Origin: Roseospira marina
Lineage (GTDB): Bacteria; Pseudomonadota; Alphaproteobacteria; Rhodospirillales; Rhodospirillaceae
Direction of reading: 5' to 3'
Assembly (NCBI RefSeq): GCF_014197855.1
Contig: NZ_JACIGJ010000014.1
Coordinates: forward strand, 1 to 64,000
DNA length: 64,000 nucleotides
Every line of letters begins with the position of its first letter. The first letter of the stretch is position 1. Shown here piece after piece: positions 1 to 7,707 of this stretch. The position numbers and the translations under genes were made by a program. The notes beneath the pieces are model-generated. The model saw nothing but the letters and a program-made list of their open reading frames with translations. It had not been told where the DNA came from and did not search any database.

Positions 1-77
1 CCACGCGCTACGACAAACTCGCCGTCACTTTCACCGCTGCCGTCGCCATTGCGGCTATCGTCACTTGGTGGATCTGA
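1..77 (+). mobile_element. 3' end of an IS5-type transposase (partial)
   Basis: The window opens inside a reading frame (third forward frame) that ends with TGA at 75-77. Its last residues contain TRYDKLAVTF followed by a hydrophobic tail ending TWWI. The RYDK(L/T)xxxF block followed by 'AxxxAxxxxW' is the usual C-terminus of IS5-family DDE transposases. Only 24 codons are visible, so family and intactness cannot be judged. The IS right end probably lies in 78-94, because CTAG (91-94), a typical short target of this family, follows the AT-poor 'gagtctcaac' stretch. It converges on the gene ending at 203. Confidence 0.6.
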
Positions 78-98
78 TTGAGTCTCAACCCTAGAGCC

Positions 99-207
99 TC
101 TAGAGCAAATCCCGAGCGATCTGGAACAGATCGCGACGACGATTTGCTTCAATATCAAAAAGTTAGAGCATTTTGCGTGATCCCGATGTCACGCAAAATG
201 CTCTAGG
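99..207. repeat. 109 bp dispersed palindromic repeat, copy 1
   Basis: This 109 bp stretch recurs without a mismatch at 63175-63283 in the same orientation. It holds two hairpins. Module A spans 104-148, with outer arms AGCAAATC/GATTTGCT and an inner stem GCGATCTG-gaa-CAGATCGC (116-134). Module B spans 165-204, a perfect 16 bp stem (AGAGCATTTTGCGTGA) around an 8-base loop. An AT-rich linker separates them. The last bases (CTCTAG) supply the TAG stop codon of the minus-strand gene ending at 203. Module B could act as a bidirectional terminator or an RNA-stabilising hairpin between the convergent transposase and TPR/SHOCT genes; this role is inferred. Confidence 0.9.
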
Positions 208-1549
208 GGTTCCTTCCCGTGCCGCCGTCGGATGGCGAGCGGCCGAACGCGCGGCGGAAGATGGCCTGCCGCTGAGCCTGAAACTCCTCCTCGGTCAGGA
301 GGCCCTGGTCTCGCAAGCTCTTCAGGGTGGCGAGTTGCGCGCCGATGCTGGTCTGCGGATCGGTCGGCGGAGACGGCAAGCCGCTGCCCTCACCGCCCAG
401 CACAATGACCGAACGAGGCGGCTCGGTCTGCGTCGGACTCGGGGGCGGCCCTTGGGCCGGTGGCGGTGCCGTGTCCGCCGGGGCGATCGGCGTGCCCTCG
501 GGTTCGGTCGCTGGCGCATCGGGTTCGGTGGGGGTGGACGGGACAGCCGCGACCGCTGCGGGATCGGTGTCCGCGTCGGGGGCGTCCGGGCGCTCCCCAA
601 GTGCGGCCGGTGCTTCGGTGGCGGGTGTGTCGGGACCCGGGGCGGCGGGCGCGGTAGACGCCTCCGCCGTCCGGTCTTCCGTCTCGTCTTCCGTTACGGC
701 GGGTGCCGGTACGGCGGTGGGCGGGACGATCGCAACGTCTGTGTCGGTCTCCGTGTCCGCGCTCGGCCTCTCCGGGGCCGGCGAGTCCGCCACCTCGGGC
801 GCCTCGGCGGCGTCTGGTGTCTCGGGTGCGGTGGAACCGGGCTTCGGGCCCAAGGCGGCGTGGTCCGGCCGGGGCGGCGGACGATCCGTATCGGTCGTTG
901 CCGGAGGCGCGGCGGGTGCCGACGCGGGTGCCGGGTCGGGTGCGGCTGGGCGGGCGGCGGCCGTGCCGCTCCCGCCGCCTGTCCCCGACCCGAGCGACGC
1001 CCGAAGCTGCGCGCGGCGCGCCTGCAGGTCCGCGTCCCCGGGCGCGAGCCGCAGCGCGGTTTCGCAGGCGGTCAGAGCGCGACGGCCGCCGAGGGTATCG
1101 CACTTGATGCGCTCCACCCGAAGCCGCACGGCGCTGTCGTCGCTGGCCCGCGCTGCCGCCTGCTCCTCCTGATAGCGTTGTTCGTCCCGGTAGCTGAGGG
1201 CGAGCCGCAGGGCATGCGCGAGGTCGGCCCCGCTGGCGCCGGCCGCCTGGGCCTGCTCCAGGACCCGCACCGCCTGATCCGCGTCGCCGCCGTAGCGCAG
1301 GGCCTCGGCCAGCTTGATGGCGACCGGGCCGTTGGCGCGGTCGGTCGCGAACGCGCGCCGACACGGGTCGGCGGCCGTGGGTGCGGGCGCGGACAGACAG
1401 CGCGCGGCCGTCGCGTCATATTGCGCCAGGGCCGGCGCGCCACGGGCGATGGCGAGACTCAGGCCGAGAGCGGCGGCCCCAAGATGGCGGGCGACACGCG
1501 GGGGGGCGCGCAGCCGGCCGATGGATCGGGATCGCCGCGCCTCCGCCAT
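203..1549 (-). CDS. secreted TPR-type protein with C-terminal SHOCT domain
   Basis: 448 residues. The ATG at 1549 is chosen because AGGAGG lies 5 bases upstream. A basic N-terminus and hydrophobic stretch end in ALA-Q, a signal peptidase I-like site, so the protein is probably exported. Residues about 40-180 are helical, with TPR-like pairs ('AIKLAEALRYGGDADQAVRVLEQA' type). A 200-residue Pro/Ala/Thr/Asp-rich linker follows. The last ~50 residues (IGAQLATLKSLRDQGLLTEEEF) are a SHOCT motif, a short helical module common at C-termini and often tied to oligomerisation. It is probably co-transcribed with the lipoprotein upstream, 10 bases away. No specific function is recognised. The TAG stop lies inside the dispersed repeat. 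Confidence 0.75.
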   Translation of the reverse strand: MAEARRSRSIGRLRAPPRVARHLGAAALGLSLAIARGAPALAQYDATAARCLSAPAPTAADPCRRAFATDRANGPVAIKLAEALRYGGDADQAVRVLEQAQAAGASGADLAHALRLALSYRDEQRYQEEQAAARASDDSAVRLRVERIKCDTLGGRRALTACETALRLAPGDADLQARRAQLRASLGSGTGGGSGTAAARPAAPDPAPASAPAAPPATTDTDRPPPRPDHAALGPKPGSTAPETPDAAEAPEVADSPAPERPSADTETDTDVAIVPPTAVPAPAVTEDETEDRTAEASTAPAAPGPDTPATEAPAALGERPDAPDADTDPAAVAAVPSTPTEPDAPATEPEGTPIAPADTAPPPAQGPPPSPTQTEPPRSVIVLGGEGSGLPSPPTDPQTSIGAQLATLKSLRDQGLLTEEEFQAQRQAIFRRAFGRSPSDGGTGRNP

Positions 1550-1559
1550 GGCCGCCTCC

Positions 1560-2330
1560 TCAGTCCGTGTTGTAGGCGCCGACGGCACCGCCGCCAGCCG
1601 GATCCTTCCAGCCCCAGTCCCCCGACGGCAGACGGATCAGGTTGAACAGCCAGCGTCGTTCGACCGTCGTGTAGGGCGGGTTTTCCTGTGCGAGGGTGTT
1701 TTCCAGCGACTGGCGCATCTGACGCAGACCGGCCTCTGACACCCCGATCTGGCCATCGTGGTCGGCGTCGTCACCGGCGCGGACCGCCTCGGCCATCTGC
1801 GCCAGTTCCTGCGCCAGAGCGCGCGCCTCGCCGGTCGCGCGGGCCGCGAGCACGGCGTCGGAGAGGCCGGCCATGATGCCGACATCGGTGAGGACCGCTT
1901 CGCCCATCGCGATGAACTCCGGGCCCCCCGCGCGCAGGTTCGCGGAGGCGTCTCCCGATTCCATGGCGAAACGAACGTGGGTCACCGCGCCGTCCAGGGC
2001 GCGCCTCAACCCATAGCCCGCGCCGGGGCCGACCGGATGCAGCGTGGGGTCGATGGCGTGGCGCATGTCACGCACCCTCGCCTGAATGGTCGCAAGATCA
2101 TTGGCGGATGCGGCGGCCTCGGCGGCCTGTGCGGCGGTGGTGGCCTCCCGCTCGGCGGTGTCCAGCAAACCGGCCTGACCCGGCGTGTCGGGCCATGCCG
2201 TCATGGTGTGGCCGACGTGTGTGTGGGCGATGGTCGGTCGCTGCACCGTTACGCATCCGGAGACTAGGCCGGCCATCCCCATAACGGCGAGTCCCAAGGC
2301 CAGCGTTCGTCCCAAGCGTGGTTTTGACAT
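1560..2330 (-). CDS. lipoprotein with an EF-hand-like calcium loop
   Basis: 256 residues, starting at the ATG (MSKPRLG) that puts a basic n-region in front of a hydrophobic segment and the lipobox LVSG-C; GGGGAG lies 10 bases upstream. The mature part is mostly helical and Ala-rich. Near residue 195 is DADHDGQIGVSE, with Asp at loop positions 1, 3 and 5, Gly at 6, Ile at 8 and Glu at 12, a textbook EF-hand calcium loop. It is an outer- or inner-membrane lipoprotein facing the periplasm (the residue after Cys is Val, so outer membrane is plausible). It is followed after 10 bases by the TPR/SHOCT gene and is divergent from the T6SS phosphatase. No named family is recognised; a role linked to the T6SS is possible only by position. 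Confidence 0.7.
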   Translation of the reverse strand: MSKPRLGRTLALGLAVMGMAGLVSGCVTVQRPTIAHTHVGHTMTAWPDTPGQAGLLDTAEREATTAAQAAEAAASANDLATIQARVRDMRHAIDPTLHPVGPGAGYGLRRALDGAVTHVRFAMESGDASANLRAGGPEFIAMGEAVLTDVGIMAGLSDAVLAARATGEARALAQELAQMAEAVRAGDDADHDGQIGVSEAGLRQMRQSLENTLAQENPPYTTVERRWLFNLIRLPSGDWGWKDPAGGGAVGAYNTD

Positions 2331-2710
2331 CGTCCGTTTTCTCCCCGGATCCCAGCCCTCGTCGAGGCAACCAGTCCCGGCGGGCGCGGTCGGGCGCACA
2401 GCCGGCACCATTCATCTACTATTGCAATGATGCCGAGTCCGGACAATAGCGGAGTTGCGGAGTAGGGTTTTTAGGGGCGTCCATCGGTCGGGGCGCGCGG
2501 CGGGAGCCACACGCCCACGAACAACGCGCCGGGGTGGATGCTGGAAGCGTTCTCAGGACCGGACCAGTGTGCTAGCGTTCCCGGCGCGATGTGCCCCGTA
2601 TGGATGGGCGCGGGACGACCAAAACAGGGTCGGGCGTGGGGTCGGGCGGTGCGTGCCGCGCGGGCCGGCGGGCCCGGCCGGATCAGGAGCGGCGGGGTGG
2701 GCGGCGGTTG
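2331..2710. other. divergent intergenic region
   Basis: 380 bases between the minus-strand lipoprotein and the plus-strand phosphatase, so promoters for both directions should lie here. An inverted repeat CTATTG/CAATAG sits at 2419-2424 and 2444-2449 and could be an operator. No convincing sigma-70 or sigma-54 promoter was found. No additional gene is supported; the in-frame extension of the phosphatase to 2591 has no ribosome-binding site or homology-like sequence. Confidence 0.4.
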
Positions 2711-3532
2711 ATGAACGACGGCACGCAACGGATCGAAAGCGCCAGCGCGTCCCATGTTGGACGGGTCCGCTCGGTGAACGAAGACAGCTACCTAGAGCGC
2801 CGCGAGATCGGTCTATGGGCGGTTGCGGATGGGATGGGGGGGCACAGCCGGGGCGATCTGGCCAGCCGGACCGTGTGTCAGGCGCTGTCGGAGATCGAGC
2901 ATCCCGGCTCCGGCCTGGACCTTCTCAACGCGGTGCGCGACGCGCTGTATAACGCGCACGCTCAGCTTCTGGACCATGCGGCGGCGTTGGGTGGGGAGCA
3001 GACCGTTGGGACCACGGTTGTGGTCTTGATGATCTGCCAGGAACACTATGCCTGTGTCTGGGCTGGGGATTCGCGCTGCTACATCTTGCGGGAGGGGTCC
3101 TTGACGCGACTCACGCACGATCATAGCGTGGTGCAAGGCATGATCGACAGCGGAGTCCTGGACGAATCCCAGGCGGAAACCCATCCGTTGGCGAACGTGG
3201 TGACCCAGGCGCTGGGGGCGCCGGGAGATCTGGAACTGGCCACCGTGCATGGGCCGCTGGAGCCGGGCGATCTTCTCCTGCTCTGCTCCGACGGCCTGAC
3301 GCGCATGGTGCCGGACTCGGTCATCGCCGAACTTCTTGGGTCACGGGGCCTTGCCGGAGTGGATACGTTGATTGACGCGGCCCTCAGCGCGGGCGGACGG
3401 GACAATGTCACGGCCGTCGTGGTCGCGCCGGATGGCGCCGGGCAGGGGCGGGGGGACCACGCTCCGGCCGACGATTCCCTCGACGAGGACGACGATACGG
3501 CCATTCACTGGGGGAACAACGGCCATGGCTGA
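2711..3532 (+). CDS. pppA: PP2C-type serine/threonine phosphatase of the T6SS (PppA)
   Basis: 273 residues; the ATG at 2711 starts MNDGTQRIESASASHVG. All PP2C signatures are present: GRVRSVNEDSY, VADGMGGHSRGD, GTTVVV, WAGDSRCY, LTHDHS, SDGLTRMV and GGRDNVTAVVV. The Asp residues bind two metals that activate water to remove phosphate from Ser/Thr. In T6SS loci PppA opposes the kinase PpkA and so switches secretion off. The kinase gene follows and overlaps by 8 bases, and T6SS structural genes come next, so this role is well supported by context. The C-terminus is acidic (DEDDDTAIHW). An upstream in-frame ATG at 2591 is possible but would add a basic, low-complexity tail. Confidence 0.9.
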   Translation: MNDGTQRIESASASHVGRVRSVNEDSYLERREIGLWAVADGMGGHSRGDLASRTVCQALSEIEHPGSGLDLLNAVRDALYNAHAQLLDHAAALGGEQTVGTTVVVLMICQEHYACVWAGDSRCYILREGSLTRLTHDHSVVQGMIDSGVLDESQAETHPLANVVTQALGAPGDLELATVHGPLEPGDLLLLCSDGLTRMVPDSVIAELLGSRGLAGVDTLIDAALSAGGRDNVTAVVVAPDGAGQGRGDHAPADDSLDEDDDTAIHWGNNGHG

Positions 3533-5447
3533 GGCTGTGGGCCCGGAACGCCTGGGCAAGTATGTGCTGCGGCGTGTCTTGGGCAAAGGCGCCATGGGGA
3601 TCGTCTACGAAGGCTATGACGAGATCCTGGAGCGCACGGTCGCGATCAAAACGATTCGTTCGGATTTGTGGGATTCCGACGATGCCGCCGAGATGCGCGA
3701 GCGCTTCATTCGCGAGGCGCGCGCCGTAGCGCGGATGTCCCACCCCAACATCGTCACCCTGTACGAGTTCGACGAGAAGGACGGCACCGGCTACATCGCC
3801 CTGGAGTTCGTGGCCGGCCAGACCCTGAAGGCGCATGTGGCGGCGGCCCCGAACCGGCGGCTGGAGCCGCGCGAGGCGATCACCATCGCCGTGCGTATCC
3901 TGGAGGGGCTGGCCTACTCGCATCGCATGGAGGTCACCCACCGGGACATCAAGCCGGGCAATGTCATGCTGACCCCGGACGGTCAGGTGAAGATCCTCGA
4001 TTTCGGTGTGGCCCGTCTGGCGTCCGCCGGCATCACCGTGGCGGGCGCCATGCTCGGCACGCCCGCTTACATGGCGCCGGAACAGCTTCTCGGCAAGCCC
4101 GTGGACCATCGGGCCGACCTCTACAGCGTCGGTGTGGTCCTGTATGAGATGCTCACCGGGCGCAAACCGCACGAGGGCGACTTCAACCAGATCCACATGC
4201 AGGTGCTGCATACGGAACCGGACCCGCCGTCCGCCCTGGCGCCGGAGGTCACGCCGGAGCTTGACCGCGTCGTGCTCACGGCCCTCGCCAAGACGCCCGA
4301 GGGGCGGTACGCGGACGCCAGCGTCTTCGCGGCGGCGTTGCGCGACACTCTGGACGAGGCGCTATCGATGTCCATCGCCCAGCCGGCCCTGTCCGACTCC
4401 GAGGCCACGGTGGTGCGTCCCGGTCCGGACAGTCTAAACGGCACCGGGTTGAACGGCACCGGGCGCGGTCAGCGCGGCGCGAGCGGTACGTCGTCGGGCA
4501 CGGGGCCAGGGACGGCTAGGGGCAAGAGCACGAGCAAGGGCGCCGGACCCGGTTCGCGGAACGGCGCGGGAGCGCGATCGGGCACGGCCACGGGAACCGC
4601 CGGCCGGCGCCCCACCGCGACCCGGGATGGGACGTCGCGGACCGGAAAACCCGGGGGCGGCAAGCCGGGCGGTGGGACCGGTGCGGCGATCGCCGCCATG
4701 ATGGTCGTGGTCCTCATCGGCGGTGGCGCCGGCGGCGGCTGGTGGTGGTATACGCAGCAGCAGGGCGGATCCACCGCATCCTCGTCGATGGGTGGAGGAG
4801 GCTATGGCACGGGCGCATCTTCGGCCGCGGCCACGGATGACGCCTCTGCGGCCCGCTCGGGAGGGACCTCGGGGGCGCAATCCGGGACTGTGCCGTCGTT
4901 CAGTGGTGACGACGCTGGGGCGGATCCCGCCCTGCCGGATGCGACGCCGCCGGCGGCGGCGGACGAGGCCGCGCCTGAACCGGCTCCCACGCCGGACCCC
5001 GCGCCGCGTGCCGCGTTGAACGCAGACAGCCTCACCCTGAACAGCCCTCGTGGGACCGCGCCGTGGTATGATCCGGGCGAGACGCTGACGGTCTCGTTGC
5101 GGACGGACCAGCCCCTCTACACCTACTGCTTCTATGAAATGGGCCACGGGGACATTGTGCGCATCTTCCCCACGCAGTTTGCGCGGAACGCCCGGGTGGA
5201 GCCCGGCGAGACCCTGAACCTGCCGGGGTCGCAACCCTTCCTGATTCGGATGGATACCCCGGGTGAGGTCGAGCGCGTCGCCTGCATCGGCACCCAAGAC
5301 GATGTGACCGCTCAGGTGCGGGTGCTTCTGGGAGGCGGTGGCTTGCAGGTTCTGCCGGTGGATTCCCTCGACACCATTCTCGCCACGATTGACCGGGCCG
5401 CGAATGGCGAGGCCGCGACCGATACCCTGACGGTTCGCGTCCGCTGA
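3525..5447 (+). CDS. ppkA: transmembrane serine/threonine kinase of the T6SS (PpkA) with DUF4384
   Basis: 640 residues; the ATG at 3525 overlaps the phosphatase gene by 8 bases, implying translational coupling. The kinase domain covers about residues 12-275: Gly loop GKGAMG (20-25), Lys42 in VAIK, catalytic Asp141 in HRDIKPGN, DFG at 159-161 and an APE-like MAPEQ. A Gly/Thr/Ser/Arg-rich juxtamembrane linker follows, then one membrane helix (AAIAAMMVVVLIGGGAGGG) near residue 390. A further low-complexity Ala/Pro stretch leads to a periplasmic domain resembling DUF4384 (SLRTDQPLYTYCFYEMGHGDIVRIFPT). PpkA-type kinases sense the envelope and phosphorylate Fha or TssL to trigger T6SS firing. No Fha gene is present in the window, so the substrate is unknown. 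Confidence 0.9.
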   Translation: MAEAVGPERLGKYVLRRVLGKGAMGIVYEGYDEILERTVAIKTIRSDLWDSDDAAEMRERFIREARAVARMSHPNIVTLYEFDEKDGTGYIALEFVAGQTLKAHVAAAPNRRLEPREAITIAVRILEGLAYSHRMEVTHRDIKPGNVMLTPDGQVKILDFGVARLASAGITVAGAMLGTPAYMAPEQLLGKPVDHRADLYSVGVVLYEMLTGRKPHEGDFNQIHMQVLHTEPDPPSALAPEVTPELDRVVLTALAKTPEGRYADASVFAAALRDTLDEALSMSIAQPALSDSEATVVRPGPDSLNGTGLNGTGRGQRGASGTSSGTGPGTARGKSTSKGAGPGSRNGAGARSGTATGTAGRRPTATRDGTSRTGKPGGGKPGGGTGAAIAAMMVVVLIGGGAGGGWWWYTQQQGGSTASSSMGGGGYGTGASSAAATDDASAARSGGTSGAQSGTVPSFSGDDAGADPALPDATPPAAADEAAPEPAPTPDPAPRAALNADSLTLNSPRGTAPWYDPGETLTVSLRTDQPLYTYCFYEMGHGDIVRIFPTQFARNARVEPGETLNLPGSQPFLIRMDTPGEVERVACIGTQDDVTAQVRVLLGGGGLQVLPVDSLDTILATIDRAANGEAATDTLTVRVR

Positions 5448-5460
5448 CTCACCCCGAACC

Positions 5461-5520
5461 GTCCGACGTGACGTCCGAATGAACGTCCGACGCAAAGTCC
5501 GACGTAAAGTCCGACTGGGG
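5461..5520. repeat. five tandem 12 bp repeats (GTCCGAnnnnnn)
   Basis: Directly after the kinase stop codon are five 12-base units, each beginning GTCCGA: gtccgacgtgac, gtccgaatgaac, gtccgacgcaaa, gtccgacgtaaa and gtccgactgggg. The first six bases are invariant and the rest drift. The array lies about 200 bases upstream of tssA. It could be an operator array or a simple slippage product. Confidence 0.8.
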
Positions 5521-5718
5521 GAATCGTACGGGTGCGGGTTGAGGCCTCGCTTGGGTGGTGGGGTGGCGCCGTGAGCGCCTGAGAAAGCGGTCCCGATGGG
5601 CGGCCTTGACCGGTCACGGAAAGCCTTGCCGTAACGATGGTGCCGCTTGGCACCCCCGGTTCAAAAGGTTATCCTTTCGCTCAAATATTGCCGATACACG
5701 AAGGGGACGTGTGCCGAG

Positions 5719-6891
5719 ATGGTTGAACGGGTGTTTGATCTTGACGCTATGTTGGCGCCGATCGAGGGGGAGAGCCCGACCGGGGTCGACCTGCGGGAGG
5801 TCACGTCCGGCACAACCTCTCTTTATACCCTGCGCGACCTCCGCACGGCGGCCTCGACCGCCGAACGCAACATGGTGCTGGAGGAGGATGACGGCAGTGT
5901 TCCGGAACAGTGGGGCGATATTCTGGACTTGGCGCCCCGGGTTCTGGCGACGGAATCCAAGGACTTGCGGGTCGCCTGCCTGCTGATCGAGGCGGCCGTC
6001 CGCTATGAGGGCTTCGCGGCCGTGCGCGACGGCTTCGATCTGCTGATCGGCTTGATCGAGCAGTATTGGGACGGCCTATATCCGCCCATCGAGGATACGG
6101 TTGAGGACAAGATCATCGATCTTGTGCATCTGAACGGGGCCGGCGGCGACGGCACGCTGATCGCGCCCCTGCGCAAGGTGCCGCTGACCGACGGCATGTC
6201 CGGTGCGTTCGGCCACTGGCGCTTCGAGCAGGCCAGCGAACTGCGCAAGCTGAACGACGAGGAGAAGATCGCCGCCCGTATCGAGGCCGGGGCGATCACC
6301 TACCAGACGTTCGAACAGGCCGTCCTGGAAACACCGGCGGCGTTCTACACGAACCTGGCGCAGACGCTGAAGGACGCCCGCGAAAGCTTTGATCGCCTTG
6401 ACCGGCTGCTGACGGAAACGTGCGGGGCCGAGGCGCCGCCCACCAGCAACATCCGGAACACGCTGGAACAGGTGGCCGACACCGTCACCTACATCATGCG
6501 CACCTGGAACAAGGGCAGCCTCGACAGCGGGGATGCGACGGAGGCCGGGGATGGCGCGGAGGATGCCGTCGGCGCGGGGGGCGATGGAACGGCGGGGGCC
6601 GTGGTGGCCGGTGGAGGCACGACCAGCGGCGGTGTCTCCGTCGCGGCGGCCGGGGCGATCCAGACCCGCGAGCAGGCGTTCTCGCAGCTTCTCAAGATCG
6701 CCGAGTTCTTCCGCAAGACCGAGCCCCATTCCGTCATTCCCCATACCCTGGACGAACTGGTCCGGCGTGGTCGCCTCCCACTCAGCAACCTGCTGGCGGA
6801 GTTGATCCCGGACGAAGACGCCCGCCAGAATTTCTATATCCGGGCCGGCATCATGCCACCGGAGGACGCCAGTTCATCCGAGTACGAGTAG
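5719..6891 (+). CDS. tssA: T6SS baseplate/tail-assembly protein TssA
   Basis: 390 residues; start MVERVFDLDAMLAPI. The N-terminal ~115 residues carry the ImpA/TssA core: LDAMLAPIEGESPTGVDLRE, then YTLRDLRTAAS and a helical DLAPRVLATESKDLRVACLLIEAAVRYEGF block with QYWDGLYPPIED. A Gly/Ala-rich linker (about residues 275-315) leads to a C-terminal helical domain ending with LLAELIPDEDARQNFYIRAGI. TssA interacts with the baseplate and the sheath tip and coordinates tail polymerisation. It lies 271 bases after ppkA, a gap containing the 12 bp repeat array, so it may have its own promoter. Earlier in-frame ATGs lack a convincing ribosome site. Confidence 0.9.
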   Translation: MVERVFDLDAMLAPIEGESPTGVDLREVTSGTTSLYTLRDLRTAASTAERNMVLEEDDGSVPEQWGDILDLAPRVLATESKDLRVACLLIEAAVRYEGFAAVRDGFDLLIGLIEQYWDGLYPPIEDTVEDKIIDLVHLNGAGGDGTLIAPLRKVPLTDGMSGAFGHWRFEQASELRKLNDEEKIAARIEAGAITYQTFEQAVLETPAAFYTNLAQTLKDARESFDRLDRLLTETCGAEAPPTSNIRNTLEQVADTVTYIMRTWNKGSLDSGDATEAGDGAEDAVGAGGDGTAGAVVAGGGTTSGGVSVAAAGAIQTREQAFSQLLKIAEFFRKTEPHSVIPHTLDELVRRGRLPLSNLLAELIPDEDARQNFYIRAGIMPPEDASSSEYE

Positions 6892-7173
6892 ACCCCACCG
6901 CGGTGGGGCCCGCCGCGCGCCGGCCCGCGTGCTTCGTCAGCGCGCATGCGGGGCTGTCGCGCGAACCGATCCCGGACGCGGCTGTGCCTCGTGGTGAGGC
7001 GCGGCCTCGGCTTCGGGAAGGCATCCGGCCCGCGTCCCGGCCACCGGACGCCCGTCGACCCCAGGACGGCGGCGCGACCAAGGACCGGGCGCGGATATGG
7101 TACAGGGACCGACCCTCGCGTTTTCGGGACCCAGGCCCGTGGACGCTCTGGCGCAACATGATGGGAGGCGATG
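6892..7173. other. intergenic region tssA-tssB
   Basis: 282 bases with no supported gene. It may hold a promoter for the sheath genes. The only clear signal is a Shine-Dalgarno (GGGAGG, 7163-7168) for tssB. Confidence 0.4.
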
Positions 7174-7707
7174 ATGGCGGAAAGCGTTCACAACCGATTG
7201 AACCGGGTGCGGAAACCCCGGGTGCACATCCGGTACGACGTGGAGACGGAAGGCGCCGTGGTCGAGCGCGAACTGCCGTTCGTGGTGGGTGTGCTGGGCT
7301 CGTTGTCCGGCGATCCGACCGCTCCGCTGCAGCCGCTGCGGGACCGGAAGTTCGTGACCATCGATCGCGATAACTTCGACCAGGTCATGCAGCGGATGAC
7401 GCCGGGCCTGAACCTGCGCGTCCAGAACACGCTGAAGGGTGACGATAGCGAAATGCCCGTCAACCTGACGTTCAACTCCATGGACGACTTCGAGCCCGGC
7501 CGGGTCGCCGAGCAGGTGCCCGCGCTCAAGGCGCTGATGGAGACGCGCAACAAGCTGCGCGATCTGATGTCCAAGGCGGACCGGTCCGAGGATCTGGAGG
7601 CCCTTCTGGAAAAGGTGCTTCAGAACAAGGACGATCTGGCCGCCCTGCAACAAGCCCTGGGCGTCGAGCCCGAGAGTGAAAGCGCCGAGGGAGGGGACAA
7701 GGGATGA
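7174..7707 (+). CDS. tssB: T6SS contractile sheath small subunit TssB
   Basis: 177 residues. The second of two adjacent ATGs (7174) is preferred because GGGAGG then sits 5 bases upstream. The sequence is a textbook TssB/Vip[36 protein letters not shown], followed by [13 protein letters not shown] and [37 protein letters not shown]. TssB pairs with TssC to form the helical sheath that contracts and drives the Hcp tube outward. The C-terminal Glu/Lys/Asp-rich helix is the region that contacts ClpV in other systems. The stop overlaps the tssC start (ATGA). Confidence 0.96.
   Translation: MAESVHNRLNRVRKPRVHIRYDVETEGAVVERELPFVVGVLGSLSGDPTAPLQPLRDRKFVTIDRDNFDQVMQRMTPGLNLRVQNTLKGDDSEMPVNLTFNSMDDFEPGRVAEQVPALKALMETRNKLRDLMSKADRSEDLEALLEKVLQNKDDLAALQQALGVEPESESAEGGDKG

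Noticed and set aside
173-1645. Long plus-strand open frames overlapping the TPR/SHOCT gene
   Set aside because: Arg/Gly-rich composition with no motif; the minus strand has a ribosome site, signal peptide and SHOCT domain.
5461-5520. CRISPR-like interpretation of the 12 bp array
   Set aside because: Units are contiguous with no spacers, too short for CRISPR repeats, and no cas genes are present.
5647-5662. TTGGCACCCCCGGTTC upstream of tssA as a sigma-54 promoter
   Set aside because: The -24 half (TGGCAC) fits, but the -12 GC is TC at the required spacing, so the match is incomplete.
6892-7173. A small gene in the tssA-tssB gap
   Set aside because: Open frames there lack ribosome sites and have Arg/Pro-rich composition typical of non-coding GC-rich DNA.
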